From NCBI GenBank assembly GCA_046049865.1, contig JBJOQO010000007.1, positions 23,209 through 87,208 of the forward strand: 64,000 bases of DNA, written 5' to 3'. Below, piece after piece: positions 1 to 7,361 of this stretch. How positions within the stretch are numbered: position 1 is the stretch's first letter; every line of letters begins with the position of its first letter. The stretch is from JANPCX01 sp046049865 (GTDB lineage: Bacteria > Pseudomonadota > Gammaproteobacteria > Burkholderiales > Burkholderiaceae_C). Under the pieces are notes generated by a model. The model was not told the origin of the DNA. It made no database searches and worked only from the letters and a program-made list of their open reading frames with translations. Both the position numbers and the translations under genes were made by a program.

Positions 1-1
1 C

Positions 2-214
2 GCAATCAGCCTGCCCAACTTCGGTAGCCGCAATGGACCCACAGAGTTGGAAGCGGGCCGCGTTGATGCCAACCTGGCCGCAGCGCTGACCGCACGCGGG
101 CACAACGTGCGTTTGATCGAACAAACCTCGGGCCTGCAGGGCATCACACGCACGCCGCAGGGATGGTTTGGCGGTGCGGACCCTAGGCGCGAGGGCATCG
201 CAACAGGGGAGTGA
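2..214 (+). CDS. ggt: Gamma-glutamyltransferase, C-terminal end (partial)
   Basis: The first 70 codons of the window are open and end at TGA 212-214. They read as the end of the small subunit of gamma-glutamyltranspeptidase, which cleaves and transfers the gamma-glutamyl group of glutathione and related compounds in the periplasm. The visible part has the family's late segment (LPNFGSRNGP, then a Gly/Asp-containing run) and the typical C-terminus GGADPRREGIATGE. The catalytic Thr lies outside the window. The gene runs toward waaA, which is on the opposite strand; the roughly 150 bases between their stop codons hold nothing I recognise. The family call rests on the C-terminal motif only. Confidence 0.8.
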   Translation, partial: AISLPNFGSRNGPTELEAGRVDANLAAALTARGHNVRLIEQTSGLQGITRTPQGWFGGADPRREGIATGE

Positions 215-364
215 AGGACGCAGCACCTTGCCTGAACGAGCTATGCATCGGCAACGAATTTCAACACGGGCCCAATGTGCGGCTCAACCCCACCGTTTCA
301 GAGTTTCCCCGGAGTTGCACGCCACGTCACCCTGCTGGCTACAAATGACGTTCCAGCCAGGCGC

Positions 365-1648
365 TCAGCGTGTGGCCATGACCGCAACGACACGCATCGC
401 CATGGTCTGCGCAGCACCTTGATGACGCAAGGCGAAACCGCTGGTTAGCTCGGCTGCTTGGGTCAATGCGGCGGTATTCATGAGTGACAGTGCCTTGCTG
501 ATTGCGGCATCTATGTCAACAACTCTCCAGGCAACCCCCGCCTGCAAGGCCAGGTCCGCTGCCTGTGTGAAGTTGAACGTATGAGGACCCATCACGACGG
601 GGCAGCCACAGGCTGCGGCCTCGATAAGGTTTTGCCCGCCCAGCGGCGCAAAGCTACCCCCCAGTAGGGCGACATGTGCGATGCCGTAGTACATCGCCAT
701 TTCACCCATGGAGTCGCCCAGCAACACACCCACTGTGCGTAACTCGGCATCAGGCGCTGTTGACAACAAAGAGCGACGTGCCGATGAACAACCAGCGGAC
801 TCAACCAGTTGCGCTACTTCGTCAAAACGCTGCGGATGGCGAGGCACCATCACCAGCAATGGCGGTGCAGGCAAAGCAGCCGTTTGTTTTTTCCATGCAG
901 TCAGCAGTGGCCCTTCTTCTCCCTCACGGGTACTGGCGGCCAACACCACGGGGCGGCCAGCAGCCGCTCGCCAAACGCGGCCTTGGGCCAGTTGCACCTC
1001 GTCGGGCTGCATATCGAACTTCAAGTTACCGCAGGCGATCACGTCTCGCACACCGGCCTGTTTGAAACGCTCCGCATCGGACTGCGTTTGCGCCATGACC
1101 AAACGCAAGCTTTGGGCGGCGGGACGCAGCAGGGAACGCCAACGCTCGCCGCGTCGCAGGCTGCGCTCGCTCAGTCGGCCATTGGCCAGCAGCATGGGAA
1201 TGTGCAGCTGCTGCGCCTGGTGCAACAGCTGCGGCCACACCTCGGTTTCCATGAGCACGCCCACTTGAGGACGGAAGTGCTTCAAGAAACGCCGGACAGC
1301 GCCGGCGGTGTCGTAGGGCAACCAAACTTGGGCATCCCCTTCGCCCAAAAGGGCTTGCCCGGCAGAACGGCCGGTGGCGGTGCCATGGGTCAGCAACAGG
1401 CGCATGCCAGGCTTTTGCGCACGCAAGGCATTGATCAACGCCGCAGCGGCCCGTGTTTCACCCAAGGACACCGCATGTATCCAGACCCAACCCCCTTGGT
1501 CATGCGTTTTGGCATAAAAACCAAATCGTTCGCCCAAGGCATGGGCATAAAGAGGCTCTACCCGGGCACGCCACAACAAACGCAGCACATACAGAGGACT
1601 GAGCAGGGTCAGCAGCAGCGTGTACGCCCAACGGGCCAGCAGCGTCAT
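365..1648 (-). CDS. waaA: 3-deoxy-D-manno-octulosonic acid (Kdo) transferase
   Basis: A 427-residue GT30-family enzyme that adds Kdo to the lipid A precursor at the inner face of the cytoplasmic membrane. It opens with one hydrophobic anchor (about residues 6-25, ARWAYTLLLTLLSPLYVL). It then has the N-terminal WIHAVSLGET block carrying the family's catalytic Glu, TGTATGRSAG, and the C-terminal sugar-nucleotide motif GGSFAPLGGQNLIEAAACGC. The frame stays open 46 codons further upstream, but that part is encoded by an inserted repeat (1665-1904), so I start at ATG 1646-1648, where the membrane anchor begins. No strong ribosome binding site is visible. The gene lies downstream of the mutase on the same strand and may be read through the repeat. 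Confidence 0.93.
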   Translation of the reverse strand: MTLLARWAYTLLLTLLSPLYVLRLLWRARVEPLYAHALGERFGFYAKTHDQGGWVWIHAVSLGETRAAAALINALRAQKPGMRLLLTHGTATGRSAGQALLGEGDAQVWLPYDTAGAVRRFLKHFRPQVGVLMETEVWPQLLHQAQQLHIPMLLANGRLSERSLRRGERWRSLLRPAAQSLRLVMAQTQSDAERFKQAGVRDVIACGNLKFDMQPDEVQLAQGRVWRAAAGRPVVLAASTREGEEGPLLTAWKKQTAALPAPPLLVMVPRHPQRFDEVAQLVESAGCSSARRSLLSTAPDAELRTVGVLLGDSMGEMAMYYGIAHVALLGGSFAPLGGQNLIEAAACGCPVVMGPHTFNFTQAADLALQAGVAWRVVDIDAAISKALSLMNTAALTQAAELTSGFALRHQGAAQTMAMRVVAVMATR

Positions 1649-1664
1649 GTCAGCGCTCAATGCG

Positions 1665-1904
1665 AGCCCGGATATTTCACCAGGGACGCGCCCGAGTGGG
1701 CTGTGATGCGGTGCGCTGGCAAGGCGAGACGACGCTGCGGGCTCGTGCCCGCAAGGAGGAGCAACGCCGCCAGCGTGCCGCAGCACGGCTCAATCGGGTG
1801 CGTAGCGCTCGGTACAAACTGGATTTGACACTCGAAGCCAAGAAAGTGAGCATTCATGCGGTATTGCGGGAAATACGAGAGCGACCTGGTGAAATATGCG
1901 GGCT
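1665..1904. repeat. 240-bp MITE-like element, copy 1
   Basis: A 240-bp unit bounded by imperfect 20-bp inverted ends (AGCCCGGATATTTCACCAGG at the left; CCTGGTGAAATATGCGGGCT at the right). A second copy of the same length lies at 19357-19596 and is about 93% identical by hand alignment. The interior is open in one frame on each strand in both copies, but encodes no complete transposase, so it is best seen as a non-autonomous element. It sits between the mutase stop codon and the waaA start, with its left end 16 bases from the waaA ATG. I see no clear target duplication. The parent insertion sequence family is not identified. Confidence 0.8.
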
Positions 1905-1930
1905 TGGGTGCGGTTGGACCTTCATCGCGC

Positions 1931-3319
1931 TCAATGTGCTGCCGCTTGCACCGCCGCATCAGGCTTGACCACTTTTAATGCGGCCATGAAAGCCGTTTGA
2001 ATTCGATCCAAGGCCTTTTGTGTGCGGCCCTCAAAGCGCAGCACCAGCACGGGCGTGGTGTTGCTGGCGCGGATCAAGCCAAAACCGTCTTTGTAGTCAG
2101 CACGTAGCCCATCGATGGTGGTGACTTCAGCGCCCGGGAACTTCGCCGTTTCCAGCAAACGTTGCACCAACTGGTGCGCCTCACCCTCGGCGCAGGCCAC
2201 ATTCAACTCAGGTGTGCTGAAACTGGTGGGCAGGCTGTTCAGGACTTTGCTCGGGTCTTTGCTGCGCGACAGGATTTCCAACATGCGGGCTGCGGTGTAC
2301 GTCGCATCGTCAAAACCATACCAACGTTCGCCAAAAAAAATGTGCCCGCTCATCTCCCCGGCCAGCGGTGCTTTGATTTTCTTCATTTGCGCTTTGATGA
2401 GGGAGTGTCCGGTTTTCCACATCAGGGCTTTGCCACCGGCTTTCTTGATCGCGGGCGCCAAGCGCTGCGTGCACTTCACGTCAAAAATGATGGTGCCACC
2501 AGGGTTGCGTTTGAGCACATCGGTGGCCAGCAGCATGAGCTGGCGGTCGGGGTAAATGATTTGGCCGTCTTTGGTGACCACACCCAAACGGTCGCCATCG
2601 CCATCAAAGGCCAAGCCGAGTTCAGCGTCGGTGCTTTTCACCTTTGCAATCAGCTCAGCGAGGTTTTCAGGTTTGCTGGGGTCGGGGTGGTGGTTGGGAA
2701 AGTTGCCATCGACCTCGGAGTACATCTCCGTCACTTCACAGCCCAATGCGCGCAGCACGCCCGGGGCCGAAGCACCGGGAATCCCGTTGCCGCAATCGAC
2801 GACGATCTTCATGGATCGCTTAAGTTGGCAATCGCCCGCGATGCGGGCTTGGTACTCAGGCCCGATCTCCATCGTGGCACTGCGGCCCTTGGCCTTCACA
2901 TAACTTTCAGTTTCCATGCGCTGGCGCAGCTTTTGAATATCGTCGCCATAAATGGCGCGACCTGCCAGCACCATCTTGAAACCGTTGTAGTCCTTGGGGT
3001 TGTGACTGCCGGTCACTTGAATGCCGCTGCGGCAGCCTTTGCGACCACGTGTGGCGGCCACGTAGTACAGCATGGGCGTGGTGACCGCGCCCAGGTCCAC
3101 CACGTCCAACCCGGTCGAGGCCAAACCGCGAATCAGCGCCGCGCTGAACGCTGGGCCAGACAGGCGACCATCGCGCCCCACGGCCACCGCTTTTTCGCCC
3201 GCTGCGATGGCTTCGGAGCCAAAAGCGCGGCCCAGGTGTTCAGCAAAGGTTTCATCGATGGTTTTACCGACGATGCCGCGGATGTCATAGGCTTTAAAAA
3301 CGGACGGAAACACATTCAT
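1931..3319 (-). CDS. algC: Phosphomannomutase/phosphoglucomutase
   Basis: A 462-residue alpha-D-phosphohexomutase that interconverts the 6- and 1-phosphates of mannose or glucose, supplying sugar nucleotides for lipopolysaccharide and exopolysaccharide. Visible motifs are the N-terminal FKAYDIRGIVG, the active-site phosphoserine loop TGSHNP (Ser105), the magnesium loop DGDGDRLGVV, the sugar-specificity GEMSGH loop, and a C-terminal phosphate-binding RASNTTPVLVLRFEG. The length fits the AlgC/ManB type rather than phosphoglucosamine mutase. It lies upstream of waaA on the same strand, separated by the MITE-like repeat. Which sugar it prefers cannot be told from the sequence. Confidence 0.93.
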   Translation of the reverse strand: MNVFPSVFKAYDIRGIVGKTIDETFAEHLGRAFGSEAIAAGEKAVAVGRDGRLSGPAFSAALIRGLASTGLDVVDLGAVTTPMLYYVAATRGRKGCRSGIQVTGSHNPKDYNGFKMVLAGRAIYGDDIQKLRQRMETESYVKAKGRSATMEIGPEYQARIAGDCQLKRSMKIVVDCGNGIPGASAPGVLRALGCEVTEMYSEVDGNFPNHHPDPSKPENLAELIAKVKSTDAELGLAFDGDGDRLGVVTKDGQIIYPDRQLMLLATDVLKRNPGGTIIFDVKCTQRLAPAIKKAGGKALMWKTGHSLIKAQMKKIKAPLAGEMSGHIFFGERWYGFDDATYTAARMLEILSRSKDPSKVLNSLPTSFSTPELNVACAEGEAHQLVQRLLETAKFPGAEVTTIDGLRADYKDGFGLIRASNTTPVLVLRFEGRTQKALDRIQTAFMAALKVVKPDAAVQAAAH

Positions 3320-3348
3320 GGATGAGATGGCTTTCTAAAAGACGAGGA

Positions 3349-3520
3349 GTTAAGGATGCTCTGCATAACTCTTGCGAGGCTGAGGTAGCGCGGATCGGGA
3401 TGGGCTACAAGGCGTTTTTCGAAGCAATTAGCTTGGCATATTGGAAATAAAAACAACGCCGTAGACCGCCCGAGTCCGTGCTGCCACAGTCCGCAACGAG
3501 TGATGCAGAGCATCCTTAAC
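3349..3520. repeat. 172-bp inverted-repeat element, copy 1 (second MITE-like family)
   Basis: The ends are a perfect 18-bp inverted repeat (GTTAAGGATGCTCTGCAT at 3349-3366 and its complement at 3503-3520). The interior contains blocks also present in the 165-bp element at 52684-52848, for example CGGATCGGGATGGGCT and CAGACCGCCCGAG (here TAGACCGCCCGAG). It carries no reading frame worth calling. It lies just upstream of the mutase start codon, so it is part of that gene's leader or promoter region. Confidence 0.7.
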
Positions 3521-3796
3521 CCCCATGACGTTCGGCCAGACCCGGTCCCCCGGCCAGGTGACCCTTAGACCACATTGAATTTGGCGCAGCAATCCGCCAA
3601 AAAACGTGGATGCGATCTTGCAGGACGGTGGGAGCGCTATCTGGTGAAACCTGGGGACGACAACAATCAAGCCATTGTAGAGAGGCCTGGATGTCATCGC
3701 AGCATATTGGTGTCATCATCAGCGATCATCGCGGTGTGGTTGGTGGGCAATAGGCCAGCATCCGCGCAACGAAATACACCTGTCTGGGAAACGAAC
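3521..3796. other. Intergenic stretch between repeat and dehydrogenase gene
   Basis: Roughly 275 bases with no gene, hairpin or strong promoter that I can defend. The reading frame of the downstream dehydrogenase is open into this region, but the extra residues do not resemble the family. It presumably holds the promoter of the dehydrogenase gene. Confidence 0.5.
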
Positions 3797-5269
3797 ATGT
3801 CCAATGAAAACACCTCCCCGTTGATCGCCGCTATGCCAACCCGAACCGACGCCTACATCAACGGGCTGTGGCAACCGAACGAACAGCGTTTTGACGTGAC
3901 CAACCCGGCCACTGGCGAAACCTTGGCCCAAGTGGCCAATATGGGTGCAGCCGAGGCGGCATCAGCCATCGCTGCTGCGGAGGCGGCATGGCCCGCGTGG
4001 CGGGACTTGACCGCACAGGCCCGCTGCAAAACCTTGTTGCGCTGGTTCACCTTGATCAAAGAAAACGCCGACGACTTGGCGCGCTTGCTCACACTGGAGC
4101 AAGGAAAACCGCTCTCCGAGGCCAAAGGCGAAGTGCTTTATGGCGCGAGTTTCATCGAGTGGTTTGCCGAAGAAGCCAGGCGCGTGTATGGCGAGACCAT
4201 TCCCACCACGGACAACAACAAACGTTACCTCGTCATCAAACAAGCCATGGGCGTGTGCGCGGCCATCACGCCTTGGAACTTTCCGATTGCCATGATCACC
4301 CGCAAAGTGGCTCCAGCCTTGGCGGCGGGCTGCACCGTGGTGATCAAACCGGCAGAACAAACACCGCTGTGTGCATTGGCCCTGGCCGAACTGGCGCACC
4401 AGGCCGGCATTCCTGCAGGCGTGTTGAATGTGGTGACAGCCGATGCAGCGCGGTCGATTGAAGTCGGCCAGGTTTTGTGCGCAAGCCCCGTGGTGCGGCA
4501 TTTGTCCTTCACAGGCTCCACCGAAGTCGGCCGCATCCTCGCGGCGCAATGCGCGCCCACGGTGAAAAAGCTGTCGCTGGAATTGGGCGGCAATGCGCCC
4601 TTCATCGTGTTTGACGACGCCGACATTGACGCCGCCGTTTCAGGTGCCATGGCCAGCAAGTACCGCAACGCCGGTCAAACCTGCGTCTGCGCCAACCGCT
4701 TTTATGTGCAGGATGCGGTTTACGAGCGGTTTGTGGCACAGCTCGCGGCACAAACCCAAACCATACGCGTAGGCAATGGGCTAGAGGCTGGCGTCACACA
4801 GGGTCCGTTGATCGACGAGGCCGCCTTGCAAAAAGTGGAGGCCCATGTGAACGATGCGCGCGCTAAAGGTGCACGTGTGCTGACGGGCGGCGAACGCATC
4901 CACCAGCGCTACTTCGCACCCACCGTGCTGGCCGATGCCACTGCGGACATGCGCTGCGCCGTTGAGGAAACCTTTGGCCCCGTGGCCCCGGTCTTCAAGT
5001 TCAAAACCGAAGCTGAAGCGATCACCTTGGCCAACGCCACCGAGTTTGGTTTAGCCAGTTACTTCTACACGCGCGACATGGGCCGCATCTTCCGCGTAGG
5101 CGAAGCGCTGGAGTACGGCATGGTGGGCGTGAACACCGGCCTGCTGGCGACAGCCGAAGTACCGTTTGGCGGAGTCAAACAATCAGGCCTGGGGCGCGAG
5201 GGATCGCACCACGGCATGGACGACTACTTGAACATCAAGTTGTTGTGTTTGGGGGGGATCAAGGACTGA
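3797..5269 (+). CDS. gabD: NAD(P)-dependent succinate-semialdehyde dehydrogenase
   Basis: A 490-residue aldehyde dehydrogenase. Family features in order: ITPWNFPIAM cofactor segment, GCTVVIKPAEQTP, the FTGSTEVGR nucleotide-binding turn, ELGGNAPFIVF with the general base Glu262, NAGQTCVCANR with the nucleophile Cys296, the EETFGPVAPVF segment, and a C-terminal PFGGVKQSGLGREG. The CVCANR context and overall sequence fit GabD-type succinate-semialdehyde dehydrogenases, which oxidise succinate semialdehyde to succinate in 4-aminobutyrate catabolism. The start is ATG 3797 because homology begins just after it; the frame is open for 74 codons upstream. It appears monocistronic. A related short-chain semialdehyde specificity cannot be excluded. 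Confidence 0.9.
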   Translation: MSNENTSPLIAAMPTRTDAYINGLWQPNEQRFDVTNPATGETLAQVANMGAAEAASAIAAAEAAWPAWRDLTAQARCKTLLRWFTLIKENADDLARLLTLEQGKPLSEAKGEVLYGASFIEWFAEEARRVYGETIPTTDNNKRYLVIKQAMGVCAAITPWNFPIAMITRKVAPALAAGCTVVIKPAEQTPLCALALAELAHQAGIPAGVLNVVTADAARSIEVGQVLCASPVVRHLSFTGSTEVGRILAAQCAPTVKKLSLELGGNAPFIVFDDADIDAAVSGAMASKYRNAGQTCVCANRFYVQDAVYERFVAQLAAQTQTIRVGNGLEAGVTQGPLIDEAALQKVEAHVNDARAKGARVLTGGERIHQRYFAPTVLADATADMRCAVEETFGPVAPVFKFKTEAEAITLANATEFGLASYFYTRDMGRIFRVGEALEYGMVGVNTGLLATAEVPFGGVKQSGLGREGSHHGMDDYLNIKLLCLGGIKD

Positions 5270-5318
5270 AACCGCCGGTTGCAGGGTCATGCCTCACGAT
5301 CGAGACCACATCCCTGGG

Positions 5319-6281
5319 TCAATCCTCGTCATTCGCCGCTACCGCTGCGCCACCTTCAGCGAAATTCGCCATGCCCACCCGCCCGACAGCAGCGGATGAA
5401 GCAGACAGTCCCACCGCACGGCGCAGCAACACATCGGGCTGCGCACCGTCTTCGGGAAACAGCGCAACGCCTAAAGCGGCCGCCACGGCCACATCGTGGC
5501 CCGTGAGTTTGAAGGGGTTTTGCAAGGCGGCGAGTAACTTGTCGCCCACGGCTTTGGCGTCGCCCGGCGCCAGCATGGCGGCCAACAGCACACCGAAAGA
5601 ATCGTCGCCGATGGACGCCACCACGTCGCTGGCCCGCACTCCGGCACGCAGGCGCACGGCCACTTTGCGTCGCAGCACGTTGGTCGCCTCCTTGCCGTAT
5701 CGCGCTTGCACACTGGCAAAACCTTCAATGCGCAGCACCAGCACCGCCATCGGCGAGGGCTCGCGCTCGCGCAGAGCGAGCAAATGGCTCATGTGTTCGA
5801 CCAGTTGTTGCTGGTGGGGCAAGCCGGTTCCCATATCGGTCGCGTAGGCCTTACGCGCTTCGCGCTCCAGGGCTTTGCGTTCAATGGCTGCTCGCAACCG
5901 GGCGGCCAATACGTCGCCTTCGGCTTGTTCAGTGACCATCAGGTCTTGAACCCCTAGGCGCAGGTACTCCACAGCGGTGCCCGCATCCGTGGGGGGTGCA
6001 ACCAGCACGATGGCCAACTCGGTGGCGTGGGCGTGCACCCATTGCAATACCTCCGGTGTCAAGGCGGACTTCAATTGACCGAGATCAGCAGCGTGCAGCA
6101 GCAAGGCATCAAAGTTTTGATCCAGGTCTTGTTGGACCAGGGTGCGGGCATCCTTGGGCACCGTGACAGAAAACGGTCCCCAGGGCGAGGCCGCATCCAG
6201 CCGCAGCGACTGGGACTGGGGCTGGGGCTGGGCCGCCAAGGACAAGGAGAGCACCCGAAAAGGTTTGGAATTCATGGGCAA
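5319..6281 (-). CDS. Degenerate GGDEF-domain protein with receiver-like N-terminus
   Basis: 320 residues. Residues about 35-140 have the alternating pattern of a response-regulator-like fold but no clear phospho-acceptor motif. Residues about 148-300 follow a GGDEF domain: TGLPHQQQL resembles the TGLPNR entry segment, and IGDDSFGVLL (about 224-233) occupies the place of the GGDEF signature. The signature Gly-Gly-Asp/Glu-Glu-Phe is lost, so diguanylate cyclase activity is unlikely; a structural or regulatory role in cyclic-di-GMP signalling is the inference. It is convergent with the dehydrogenase gene (49 bases between stops). The start could equally be the second Met, two codons downstream. 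Confidence 0.75.
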   Translation of the reverse strand: MPMNSKPFRVLSLSLAAQPQPQSQSLRLDAASPWGPFSVTVPKDARTLVQQDLDQNFDALLLHAADLGQLKSALTPEVLQWVHAHATELAIVLVAPPTDAGTAVEYLRLGVQDLMVTEQAEGDVLAARLRAAIERKALEREARKAYATDMGTGLPHQQQLVEHMSHLLALREREPSPMAVLVLRIEGFASVQARYGKEATNVLRRKVAVRLRAGVRASDVVASIGDDSFGVLLAAMLAPGDAKAVGDKLLAALQNPFKLTGHDVAVAAALGVALFPEDGAQPDVLLRRAVGLSASSAAVGRVGMANFAEGGAAVAANDED

Positions 6282-6400
6282 GTGTCAAGCGAAACGATGA
6301 AACGGGAGCCTCCAGGCCAAGGCCCGGTTCTTTCCATGGTCGGATCGTACAACCGCCACCGCTGCCGGTTAAGCTGCACGCCAAAACCACTCCCTGCCCT

Positions 6401-7252
6401 ATGTCCCGCGTTGACCCCCTACATCCCTACAAAACTCCCACCAGCGCGGCCGCAAAAGTCGCCACTGCAGTTGTTGCAGCGCTGCTGGCCTTGCCCTTGT
6501 CGTGGCTGTTGATCACCACACTGCAACAACTCGGCGCTCTCGGGCGCCCCCTGCAACCGCCCGACGACACGCGCATGGCACTGTGGCTGAGTGTGAGTTT
6601 GTTGCTGCTGTGCTGGGCACCGGCGCGCCGGGTGGGGACGAGCTTGGTGGCACGGTTTGACAGCGTTATGTTGCGGCCACCTGCAACCGTCGATGCAGCG
6701 ACCCTCAGGGCGTCGAGCAACACATGCAAACAACTGCGTGACTGGTGTTTTGACGGCATTGGCACAGGCGCTGCGCCAATGTGGCTGCCCAACGCCATTC
6801 CCGCCATGGACCAACCGCTGTCCATCGCGGTGTGGGAGATGGCCCCGCAGCCTGAGCAGGCCGCGCAACAAACTCAACTGAACGCTTTCATGAGCGAGAT
6901 TGATGGCACGGGATTGCTGCTGGCCTGCAACGGGCCCTGGGCTGGCCGGTGGCTGCGCCTGCGTATCAAACTGCGTGAGGCCCTGTGGTGGCGAACCAGG
7001 CAAAAAGACGACCCTTGGGACTGCGGCTTTCTGAACACCCACGCAGACGCTATCGATCAACTCAGGCTGTTCTTGCCTCGCCGCGCCACGCTGATCGTGG
7101 TGCAAAACTTGCCAATCGACCTTCTGCGAAATGTGTTGGCCTCTTTGCAAGAACGGCAAGCCGTGTTCAGTCACCCGGTTCGGGTGCTGTTACTCGATCC
7201 TGCGCAGATACCTGAACTCGAGCTCGCTGTGCACATTGACCATAATCCCTGA
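6401..7252 (+). CDS. Unrecognised inner-membrane protein
   Basis: 283 residues that I cannot assign to a family. Two hydrophobic segments near the N-terminus (about residues 17-42 and 60-76) look like membrane spans. The rest, about 200 residues, is soluble with many Trp and Leu and no recognisable catalytic motif. The C-terminal part has short hydrophobic strands (TLIVVQNLP, VRVLLLDP) like an alpha/beta fold. It is divergent from the degenerate GGDEF gene and lies about 110 bases upstream of the next, also unrecognised, secreted-protein gene; whether they form a unit is unknown. Confidence 0.7.
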   Translation: MSRVDPLHPYKTPTSAAAKVATAVVAALLALPLSWLLITTLQQLGALGRPLQPPDDTRMALWLSVSLLLLCWAPARRVGTSLVARFDSVMLRPPATVDAATLRASSNTCKQLRDWCFDGIGTGAAPMWLPNAIPAMDQPLSIAVWEMAPQPEQAAQQTQLNAFMSEIDGTGLLLACNGPWAGRWLRLRIKLREALWWRTRQKDDPWDCGFLNTHADAIDQLRLFLPRRATLIVVQNLPIDLLRNVLASLQERQAVFSHPVRVLLLDPAQIPELELAVHIDHNP

Positions 7253-7361
7253 GATCTGCAGAGGAAGGTTGCCCGGTGTCGTAAAACTGATGCCCGCGTT
7301 GCCCCGATCTCCCCCCGCAAACTTAGCGCCCATATTCTTCTTTCCCCATCGGACCTCTGAA

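Noticed and set aside
2162..3325. 387-codon open frame on the plus strand opposite the phosphomannomutase gene
   Set aside because: It is antisense to a complete gene with all active-site motifs; composition is typical of a high-G+C shadow frame.
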